Shown here: positions 23,301 to 35,300 of the stretch, piece by piece
Layout of the letters: every line of letters begins with the position of its first letter
How positions within the stretch are numbered: the first letter of the stretch is position 1
Origin: Ashinkailepas kermadecensis
Lineage: Eukaryota; Arthropoda; Thecostraca; Neolepadidae
NCBI GenBank assembly: GCA_034440615.1
Contig: JAOTOM010005139.1
Span: 968,501 to 1,032,500 of the forward strand
Length of the DNA: 64,000 bases
Reading direction: 5' to 3'
Notes under the pieces: generated by a model
What the model was told of the DNA's origin: nothing
Database searches by the model: none
The model's input: only the letters and a program-made list of their open reading frames with translations
Position numbers and translations under genes: made by a program

Positions 23301-26300
23301 ACCGATATTGCACTGCACTGCGCTGTCCACACTGCCCCTGCCTCGTCCAGCAGCCCTGTAGCAGCGTCTGGTATTGATATCAGATGAAAACATAGTAATT
23401 AAATATAAACCGATAGTGCACTACAATGCGCATTTAACACTACTCCCGCCTCGTCCCAAACCCCTATAGGCGCCTGGCACTGGTATCAGATCAAAACATA
23501 ACCATTTGGTTAATTATCATCGCTTCGAACTTCAATTAAAAAACTATCTTCAGGCCTCACACTGTCATAAGTCTGCTAACTATTGTTAGCATGTTTAGGC
23601 ACAAACCACAGGCATTGGTAGTGTTCCGATCCCCAGGATGTTGGCGAGTGAACCCTGCTGGGCACGTGCTCAGTGGACTGTGGTGTCTCACCTGAATTGG
23701 CAGACCGTACTCAAGGTCCAGCAGACATGTCTGGCAGATGTTCTTCAGCTTGGCGCACGTCTGACACACCTGGCGCACGTACAAAAATAGTGAGCGCACA
23801 TACATCACATCTGACACACCTGGCACACGCACATGACTAGTGATGGCACATGCATCGGTATTATTTTCTTAACCCGCGCACGTCCGGGGGGGCAGATATC
23901 TGCCCCCCCCTGCGGTTTTTCCTACTTTGCCGCCATACTAATCGGGTTAGCAAAGCCAAACCTCGCATGGCTGCTTATTGGTCTTTTCCGCATATCCTCA
24001 GAAATGTTTGACCCTGGGTCATCTCAAGTCAGGTCACCAGGTCAGGCGAAGTGACCTAACGTCCCTCCGAGTTCTAGGTGGCATCACTCCCACAATAATT
24101 GGGCGATTGATTTCAAACTTATATCACGTCATGATCTTATCAGGGTCTATAATATGTATATCACGGTTTTTTTCGTAGCGTTGACCTGAGGTCAGGTCGT
24201 GGCCATGGCTTACCCATTATAGGCCTATGGAAAAATATACAAATGTTTCCTGGTCACATATTTGCGCTCGGAATGACCTCCAACCGTTATGGCGTGTAGT
24301 TGGAAGCTATTCGCAATGCTATCGCCGAAATTTTTGCTCAGTGGCCCCACCAAGGTCAGCTGAGGTCACCTGAAATCACTAGCACATTTCTGCGCACTAT
24401 ATCGCAATGCATTGAGCTAGAAGGCTGAAATTACCGTCATTGTGCTTGTATCGCCAAGACGTGTCGATTGATATATTACATGACCTCCCTACTCTACCCC
24501 ATGACCTTGACCTGAGGTCATTGTTTCGGTGACCCATCTGTTGACCTGACCTTAAATTACACAGCGTATATCGATAGCACATTTCAAGGGCTGTCGAATA
24601 GCATTTGCAGTTTGTTTCTATCTGTTACAGGTCCTGAGATATGTGCCAATATCTGAGGGTCCCACCCGATCTGGTCGAATTTGACATGATGACCCAGTGA
24701 CCTAAATATTGACCTGAGCGAGAAAATGACCGAAATACTTTCGATAGAGCTTGTCACCAGCTATCCAAAGCCGTTTTCCGTTTGTCGCTACCTAGCATAG
24801 TTCTTGAGATCTTAGGGGGGGGGGCAGACATCTGCCCCCCCCGGACATGCGAAGTTGGCGCGGACCGCCGGACGTGCGAGTGTTAAAAGGTGTTTCGAAA
24901 ATTGTTTCGGTGTGTGCAAGTTGTGTACCAGTCCCATATGATACAATTCAACTTTCTTATCGGAACAACGAAGCGAGTTTATACAACTTTAGACGCCACG
25001 GAGTTCTTCCGGTCGGAGTGATCTGCCCTATGTGTGCCAAGGCCTGGCAATTGCAGCATGATAGACATCGGTGCGAGTGTTCTGAGACACTTCGTGAGAT
25101 ACACAACTTCCTCATCGAAGCTGCAAAGTTGTACATGCCACAATCCGAGCCCTGCGGGACGTGTTAGCCCATCCGAAAACTACCGTGACGAGGTCAACGA
25201 CCCATAGCCGGGACCATCTAATTAAGGTATGTGAACCGCTTGCAGCGTTAGCTAATCGAAGCCCGTGACTATGACGTCATCGTTTAAATTGAAAAGTAAG
25301 CACGAGCGTAGAAAACGAGTGGTCGCATCTTCCGAATCACGTTCATGAACATCGTATTCCGAACTCACCTAAAAATTCACAAAACACCTTTTAAGCCCAT
25401 GCACCACACCTGACAAACATGCAACGACTTTACAACATATCACTGTCACATCGAACCAATCCCCTTCAATGTTAGACGACGGAGACGATAAGATCCCGCA
25501 GAGTAACGTTCCCGACGAGCCGATCACCCATCAATGTTAGACGACGGAGAGGGTAAGGTCCCCGGAAAGCAACGTTCCAGACGAACCAGCCTGCGTCCCG
25601 GCAGCCGACGGAAAAGATAAAGTCCCGAAGAGTAACTGTTGCCGACAGACACTGCATGTCGCGCGGTGGTCTGCCGTTGGCGGGCAGCCGCGACGTCCGG
25701 CTGGACACCGCATGTCCAGCGGGACGTGTTTTGTTCGACCGGTGGGGCGTCCTCGTCGCGTCGCCCATATTTGCCCTGCGTATTTGCTGAACGCCGGCCG
25801 CGGCGCAGGTGCGAGGTGTTTTTGCGACTCGTGACCCCGTTCTCTCCTTGTCTGAGCTGGCCCTTTCCTTCATATATAAGCGGCGCGTCTACACCCTCTC
25901 GCTCTTCTTCTGTCGTCTTCGTCAGGTGCACTGCTACCTCTGCCGTCTCGCCGTCGCCAATACAGAAATGAGTACTTTGAGCGAGTGTTGAAGTGATAAG
26001 TGGAACAGTGAGGGATCAGTGAAGTGAATTGAGGAACCACACGCAGCACTGCTCGTCACGGCTGGGGCACCGTGCCTGACTTTGTTTTTCCTGCTTTCTT
26101 TCCACGTTTTTCGTACTCCTTCATTTCCTAATGCCACTGCTCTCTTGAATTTGAGGGTTCCTTCACTCTTGAATTGGAGTGCTCTTATCTAGGTCCTAGC
26201 TCTCTTGAATTGGAGGGTTCCTTCACTCTTGAATTGGAGTGCTCTTATCTAGGTCCTAGCTCTCTTGAATTGGAGGGTTCCTTCACTCTTGAATTGGAGT

Positions 26301-29300
26301 GCTCTTATCTAGGTCCTAGCTCTCTTGAATTGGAGGGTTCCTTCATTCTTGAATTGGAGTGTTCTTGATTTGGCCACTGCTCTCTTGAATTGGAGAGTTC
26401 CTTTGTCTCCCTTGAATTGGGGAGCTCTAACCTACAACCCCTATTATTACGTCCACCTTTATTTAGGTTACGTCGATTATTTCTTATATTCTCCCATCAC
26501 ACATCTTTCCGACCTCTCACATTGCAATTATTTGTTCCGTTTCCTATTGTTATTCCAATAAATCCCTTTCACATGGTATTCCCGCTTATTTCTCCCTCGC
26601 TCTCTCTTCTATACCATTCTCTTTAGGCCTCTTGGCCATTCTACCCAATGCTGCAGGGCGCCAACCACATATATACAGTCCACTATGAGCGGTTGAGCAC
26701 GGCGTCCGCAACAGTAACGTTTCCGACGAACCGATCACCCCTCAATGTTCGACGACGGAGAGGATGATGTCCTCGAGATTCATTGCAACGACAAAAACAC
26801 ACAATGCTGTTGCACGCGCAGCGCACAAGACACCCACCTCGGACTTCTTGAAGCGCATGCGCGCGCCCGGACACCACCGGAACACGGTGAACGGTCGCGT
26901 GCAGATCTTGCACTCTTTGCCGTACTTCTCCTTTGTCTGAAATCCGGCAGCAGCTGGTCACACACAAGCCCGAGACCCATCCCACCGACTTGACGCTGAT
27001 GCACACACGTGCATGCACTTTCAACATTAACACGACGGGTTGCGTATGATAATAAGGCCACGTGATACGATGCCAATCTAGGCTACGTGGACGTGACACG
27101 AATTCTGTTTTTCTGTACGTGATGACGAGCATCGACTTCGCGGTCAAGAAATGGGTTCATGGCACATTCGACAAGAGGTTTGCTGGCATTAAGTAAGTTT
27201 GAACTACACCGACCTTCGACTATGCTGTCTGGTAGTTCTTTTTTGGACATTACAGAGTAAATATACTAACACGCGCGCTGCAGTCTCTCAAATACGACCA
27301 TCGGAGGGGGCGGGGGCGGATGCGGCTTCCCTAACATCTCTTAAGCTACTGAAACTAAAAGCAGCACACAATTTTGAAGGTATGCCAAAGCTGCGTTAAC
27401 TCGATGCAGTAAAATTTTCATGGCCCTAGGAGGTCAATGCCTTCAGGGTCAAACAAGGTCGAGATCGGCCGCCACACAGCGCCGACCACACCTGGTGACC
27501 TTGAACGCTCGGCGGCCGGACGACCGGTCGGTCGACTTTGCGCCCCCGCAGCTCCTATAATTACCAATGGATTTCATAATGATTTTCGCATAGGATGTGC
27601 TAATCAATTTCCAACAAAGTCACAAAATGCCATTACAATAGCCCTGCCCGTTTATGATATCGTTAAAAAACCTGAGAGGTGGACAGTTTCCGCCCCCCCC
27701 CCCTCCCACCTGGTGCGGGTGTGAAGGTAGTAACCTTCATTGATCGTTACGACATGGAAAAAGTCATCAACATGTCCCATAACAACCACCGCAGAACAAT
27801 GAGTGCATCTGATCGCAGACATGGTGCACAGATCCAGGTCAACCCAGCTGCTGCACTTCCCAGGCATGTGGAGGGGAGGCAGGGGAGCGCCGAGCGGTGA
27901 CGCTCCCCACTGTGAAGGGCCGAAGCTCATACCCACAGCTTCAAACTGCCTCGACGCTTTGCCAGGTGTTCCGAAACGATGCAACGTTTTGGGTGAGATA
28001 TTAGGGCAGTCAAGTTGATTGATTCATGCAAAGCCAACATGCCAGATGATAAACAAATGAACAGTTAATGTGAGGAGGGTATGTTTACTTCTACTTCGCC
28101 ACCAGCTGTGGTCAGCCCATAGCCCAGTGGCGCTCGCTGCACGTGACAAGCGCAATCAAATACGACCTGCGCCTGCTGGCAGATGTAGCACTACCAGGCA
28201 TGAAAGCTGGTCTGCTGCCAGATGCAACAGTACAAGGCATGAAAGCTGGTTGGGATCCAGGTAACTAAAGATTATACTGTGAAGAGATGCAAAAACTGTT
28301 GATGAAATTCACCACTAAAGCTGGCCAAGGTAGGTGCATGAACTTCGACATGATAACTACGCATTGAAAGTCCACATTCAGCAGAACAATGCAAGATAAT
28401 TCCGTTGAGTTATTCTTGCTACAGGGGCATTCATTACACTTTCCATACAGTACTAACGAAATAAACCTGCCATGCAATGCTGCGTGAACTTACCATGCGG
28501 ATGTATGGGTTATCACCCAAGCACGTCTGACATAGAATGGGGAACTCCTGAAAACATGGGAAGATCAGTTAGTGTTCTGACATAGAATGGGAAATCCATG
28601 AAAAGAAGGGTAGACTAGTGACTATTCTGACATAAAAATACACGAATACATGAAAAATAAAATACATGAAAAATACATTATAAAAAATGAAAAACTTCAA
28701 TTCTATCTTTAAAAATTTCCAAATGAGAAAAATCATAAAGAAAACTGCTTTTCCAGAAAAATCGCCAAACAATAAAAATAAATAATTGCCCTAACCTAAC
28801 TAACCAAACTCCTTTGTTTGCATTATGGAGGCAAAATGTATGCAAAACTTGCCTCAAACACCTTGGATCCCAGTAATAACATTTTTATTCTAAGTGAGAT
28901 ATGACGTTTTTACAAGAAAATTATTGTAGAAACATGGCACTGAGTGTGACTAAGGAAATGGGACTATTAATTGCTGTATTAAAGGCACCAAAGCAAAATT
29001 GCATGCCATTGAAAAACATCAGGCTTTTGCATTTATTCCTGAAGAAAGCATGTTATACTAGGCTAGGTATAAAAACAGGAAAGGCTAGGTTTCCAATGGT
29101 CTGAGGTCAGATGGGTTATTCTATGTTAGGTTAGGTTGGGTTAGGTTATGTTATTGGCACAATAGTTTATATTCAAATGAAAAGCGTACTTTGTGCTTTA
29201 AGGTGTTCACAATACACCTGAAATATCCTACACACATTTTATTATCCATAATGCAAGTGGAAGAATTGTGCTTTAATACATTAAAGCTGAAGCTTGGCTT

Positions 29301-32300
29301 CTGAACATTTTGAACATTCTGAACATTTTGCATGGCATGCCTTCTGGGGTTCATCTCATACCAGTATGCAATTTTTAAGGAGTCTACCCAGTGCACCTTG
29401 CTATGCGGCACTTGTAGGTATACCTACCATCAGGCTCTATGGTATCAAAATATGTTTGGATATAACCAGGGTTCAATCCACATTTCTACTATGTCTTGGA
29501 GCTCACAAAAATCACCAATAATTAGCAACTTTTATCTGTTCAATCAGTATTCCAATGTGTTCAGATTGAAGTTCAATTTTTGTAAGGAATACCTTGAAAA
29601 CTAGTAAGTTTAAACTAACTGGCCTGTGGTTTCTTACACACTTTATGTACTCCTTTTAGAAAATTGATACATTTGCATTTTGACGTGAATTTGCAGTTAT
29701 ATTTTCTGCAACTGATTTTCTACACCTTATGTAGGTAGGCATAAGATGGTGGTTCATAACGACCATATCTCTTGATTCAGCATGCTCTACATTACATATT
29801 TGGGTAGACTGCATCTAGGCAAATCAGCATGGTTGGTTAAGGCATTCACCTTCTGTACCAGTGGTGGGGGTTCAAATCTCAGTGTGGTTTAATTTTTAAC
29901 CTGATCACACAACAGTCATTGATGGTCAGAGCTGTTGGTTAATGTTGACTTTATATTATTTTACACTATCATGTCAGTTGCCTGATGAACTAATATTTAT
30001 ATATGGAAGTAAGGAGGGAAATAATTCAAATAAAGCCTAGTCATGCAATGAATGTCTATCTCGACCTCCAAAGAAAGCCAAGATTGACTATGACCAAGTA
30101 GATCCAGGAATTGCCATTGGAGAATTTCTCTGGAGAGGACCATTTCTTTGAAGGGGTGCAACTACAATAGCACATGTAGGGTGCTGCTGGTGGAAAATTC
30201 AAGGGGGAGGGGGTGCACTTAGCCTACCTGGAGGGGCACCTTTTCTATACATACAGTATGGTGTGTTCAGTCCATACATGTGGCAACCATACTCTAAAAT
30301 TTTGGGCAAATATTTACATCAAGGTAAATGCTGATTCTATTGAATTATTATTTTCGTAATAGCATGCTTTTTGATGTTATGAAGATGATGCGATCACTCA
30401 TTTTCTCAGCAAATCATTACTTTTAAGTCAGCAATGGTCCATACAATTGATGATGTCATAACAATTTGATGATGTCACAGGCATGATACAGTACATATAT
30501 GGTACATTTACATACCCTAATAGGATGGTCTGGGCTGTGGCTCGTCCATTTCTTCCGAAGCACAGTGCTGGGATTGCGGTTTATAAAGCCTTGATGCTTT
30601 GAAAAGGAAGTTATAAATTTTGTGGCCGTGAAATTCCTAAAAAACAAATACATTCCAAGATATTGCCACAAATACCTGCACTGCATGCCCGGTTGCCGCA
30701 CCCACTCTTTTACGTTGTGCCAGAGCAGCTCAATGTTCTGGGTGTGGACAGTGCTGTCTGATGAATAATGCAAACAAAATAATAACCTAATCTAACATAG
30801 ACTAAGATAACAGCATAATATATAAAATATATTATAGCATAATATAATCCAACCCAACATAACCTAAAAACCAGAATTGTCCGAATTTTGTTTGGCCATG
30901 ACATCAAATATATGCTACATTGTCAGCTCTGTCATTAATGATAACAGCATCACAATGAACTTCTGGCCTTGATCGAAGATTATGGATGCATCTGGGTGCA
31001 AGTATTCCTTCTCAGGAATAAATGTTGAATCAATGCAGAAACACAAGGTTTTTATGTCTTGATAAGAATTAAAATTGAGTGCACAGTGTTGAATTTCTTC
31101 TTTATCACGTCTGTGACATGCCATGTACAGATAATTATACTAGATTGACAATATTTGTAGAGTAAGATTATGATCGTGCATTTCTTTGCCAAATGAAAAG
31201 TAATCATTTGCAGAGAAAATGAGTGGTTGCATCGTCATATTCACGTTAAAATACATTGCCTTTCAAATTAATCCAGAGAATCAAAATTAACCTTGATGTA
31301 AACACTTACCAAATTTTGTTGTATGCTTGCTGTGGCCAGCATTATAAGATATTCCATTGTATCCCCTCTCATAGCACAACCTGAGTGGGGAGTTTATAAG
31401 ATCTTCCATTGTATCCCCTCTCATAGCACAATCTAAGTGGGGAGTTTATAAAATCTTCCATTGGATCCCCTCTCATAGCACAACCTGAGTGGGGAGTTTA
31501 TAAGATCTTCCATTTTATCCCCTCTCATAGCACAACCTGAGTTCCTCATTAAATGTATTTAAAAGTAGGGTGGACAAATTTTTCAGACCGGAAAATCTTG
31601 TTTTTGAGTTCTAATTTGTGATGGATGGGGTGAGATTTATGGTAAGTAAGTGTGCATGGCACATACCCCTTTAAACAGGCATGGATGCAGTTTGAAAATT
31701 ATTGATAAGGCATTCAATCCACATGTGTTAAGAGGGATCAGGGGAATAGGGCTGGATAGCTAGGGTAGATAGGCATTGATAGGTGTGTGGGATATTGGTG
31801 GACTGGTTTCTTCAGGATGTGGGATGGTTTGGGTGGGTCTTTTTACCAGGCTTATGGTATCTTCCATTTACAGACTTAACTGGATGGGCCCTTGGGTTTC
31901 ATATTAAGTCTAAATGTTTTATAACTTGTTATAGGGTATACCTAGCCGTGGATTCAGCAGCTTCCTTGGGGATGTGATACTGATGAGATTGGCTGTGGTA
32001 GCACAATGGGTATGATTGGAGGAGTTTGTAATTGGTGAGTGTGTTATGCAATATCAAGTGAATGGTGCTAGATAGGCTGGGATATATAGCTCCCTAGGAA
32101 CTTGAGATAAGGGATTGATTGGGGTGAGAGTATGTACATTTCTAGTATTTTCATAGATAGGCTTAACCCAAGATGGGCCCCTGTGGCAGCAATCTTTACC
32201 TTTCGGCCGACACATACTGCCAAGGTTAGTGATTTGCAAAGAGTTGCCTATACAATGTCTCATATATTTCATGACGTCATGGCCGAAAAATAGGCTTCGG

Positions 32301-35300
32301 AGGATTCTGTTTTCCGGTTAGGTTAGATTATATTATGCTATGATACATTCTGTATATTATGCTACATTATCTTAGTCTAGGTTAGGTGGTAATCTTTACC
32401 GACACCCGAATCATGTGACGTTACTTCCCTGACTCCTGTGACGTCACTGTTCCCCACTGTGCACCTCTTTACAAATCACTAACCTTGGCAGCATGTGTCG
32501 GCCGAAAGGTAAAGATTACCCCTGTGGCTCTTGTTAAGCCTTAACACTTTATGACTGCATGACTTAGCCTTCAGTGATTTCCAATGTACTTAAGTTCTCT
32601 TTAGTACAGACTGATGATAATTGGGTACATTTTTGATAAAAGACGTTTTGGGATTTTTCGGAATTGTTTTTCAGAATATGATGTTTATGAATGTGACTAA
32701 GAAGATGCAACCACTCATTTTTGGTGCTGATGCTTACTTTTCAATTTGAATGATGACGTCACATTGGTATGGTGTGATGACGTCATAGGTATGGCACTGA
32801 GACTTCAACTGGCTAATGCTACAAATGGTTCACTTACCTTAATGAGATGGTCTAAGTAGCTTAACCTAACCTAACCTCATGGTGCATTATATAAATTATA
32901 GCTATGATAAACTGAGAGGTAAGCAGGTTAGGTTTGGTTGGGTTAGGTTAGGTTAGGTTAAGCTACTTCGACCATCTCATTAAGGTATGTGAACCATTTG
33001 TAGCATTAGCCAGTCAACCTAACCTCATGGCACATTATATAAATTATAGCTATGATAAACCAAGAGGTAAGCAGGTTAGGTTAGGTTAGGTTAGGTCAGG
33101 GCCCTGTTCACGGAGCCTGCGGTCGCTGCGGCTCTGCGGTCAAAATAGGCTCCGCCTACCACCGTAACGTCATCAGCAGCGGGACGCACTTGAACACCGT
33201 CGCGGCCCGCCGCGGTCAAAGCATGCGTCAAATCTTGCGCAGGACATACATTTATAAACGAAAGATATGTAGACGACGCCGATGAATTGCCAAATACCTA
33301 TAATATTAGGCTTAAAAATAGGGTGGATGATTCCTTTTAGACTGCAAAATCTGTTTTTTTAGTTCTAAATAGTGTTGGATGGGGTGAGATTTATGCTAAG
33401 TAGGTGTGAACTATACAGGCCCCTTAAAGGAGGCATGGATGGAGTCTGAAAATTATTGGTAGGGCACTCCAGCCACATGTGTTACATGGGATCGGGCAAA
33501 TAGGACTGTATATGTAAGGTAGATAGACATTGATGAGGGTGTGGAATGTTGGTAGATGGATTCTTTGAACTTATGGAAATGGGCGCCAAATGGCCCTGCA
33601 GTCAGCACACCCTTAAACCCAAATAATAAATCGATCAAAGAAAGGGATGTGTTGCTGGTTGGGGTCTGAGTGTCTTTTTGCCAGGGTTATGGTATCTTCC
33701 CTTTATGGGCTTAACCTGGGTCGGCCCTTGTGGCTCTTATTAAGTCTGATCACTTTATGACTTGCTGACTTAGGCTTGTGCCTTCTGTCTGTCAGGTTAA
33801 TATTTGCTTCATTTTGGTGCTGCTATTGTTGAAGAATAGGTTGATGTACAGCCCTTTCCAGTCCAGAAAGCCTATTCCAGCTCTGAGGCATGTCCTCTTT
33901 CCTTCACAGCCAGGGGTGTTGTTTTGTATACTTTTGATGGGGCCAGTGCCCCCTGAATGGTGATTTTGCCCCTAACCATTTACACTTTTAACATGCGACA
34001 CTATGGAGTGTACCTCTCCTCCCCAATCAATTTGGGCTTGCCATCGCCTGTACTTGGTCCTGCCCCAATAATTTTCAGAGATCAACACCTGTGTTTACAG
34101 CCCTTGCCAGACAACAGGGTGGACTTTTTGATTTCCTGGGGCCCTTTTCTGCACAATCTGTTCATGTTTTAATTATTCCTTGGTTATATATCTTCTCTTA
34201 TATCTCTGCAGAAGCAATGGCACCAGTGAGCAATCCATGCACAAATTTCAAGTAGATGATCATACCATCCAAATTGCATAGTAACAGTGCATGCTCCTTT
34301 GCACCTAGCTTGCCTATGCTGCTATCTTGCTTATTTGGTTGCATTGCTTATTTTGCTGTGCTCAGTTGTGCTGTGATCATGCAGAGATCTACACATTTAT
34401 CTGTTGACCATCCCCAAGAAGGTCTTGTCCAACCTAGGTTAATTTAGTTTAACCTACTCTAGCCTACTGATGGTGGATCACATAAAACCTACTGGTGTAG
34501 TGATGTTTGGTCATATAATATTATTACATGACAAAAGGAGTCAGTATGATGTGCTATATTGAAGATGAGGAGTGATTTTATATAGTGAAATAGGTAACTT
34601 GCTCTTATGTGATTCCCCAAATCAATGGCAGGGAAAGAGGCTGCTAGGTCAGCTTCAACAAGCCTAGTCCATTTCCTTTCTAATTTGTGCTGATATATCA
34701 GTGCCACTCTTTCTAATTATGGTAGTTGAGATGAAGATAATTTGTAATCAAACAAGGCAGATATTTTGTATTCAACCCCTCAACATCAGGAGTTGTGCAT
34801 ACTTTCTGACAAATTTTGAGCACTGTCACAGAGCAGTTTACTATGATTTACTATATCAAATATCATAATAAATTTGTCCTTCAGAGATTTAAAAAAAATT
34901 ATTGACAAATTTTCCCAACACCATTTATGGATGCAACTAAGATGATGTGACCATTGTGATGATTTCCTTTACAGTGCTCAGTTTTCGGTTGGCAAGAAAA
35001 AAAAGTTGCTATGGGTTAAGTGTTACATAGCACACCAAATGAGGTAAATTATAACATAACATAACATAACCTAACCAAACCTAAGTTTTATGAAAAACCC
35101 ACAATTTGGACAAACTATTTCTTTTCATAAAGACATAAAGACATAAAAGATCAGTGCAACTATGAGCCACAAGGGCCCTTCTTGGTTGTACTCTGTACAC
35201 TGAACCAGTTGTCCATCAAATGTGTTGATCAACTCTCCCTGGAATACAGAAAAACAAGCCCCTTATTCTTATAATGATTGTCTATGCTGTTCTTAAAGAT

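Noticed and set aside
24000..24700. CAGGTCA/TGACCT words as nuclear-receptor response elements
   Set aside because: They are frequent throughout the piggyBac-like element and are more simply part of its repetitive interior.
26654..26668. GGCGCCAAC as a retroviral primer-binding site
   Set aside because: It lies inside the LTR, whose end at 26,713 is fixed by the GTAAC duplication and the TGTTGC/GCAACA ends.
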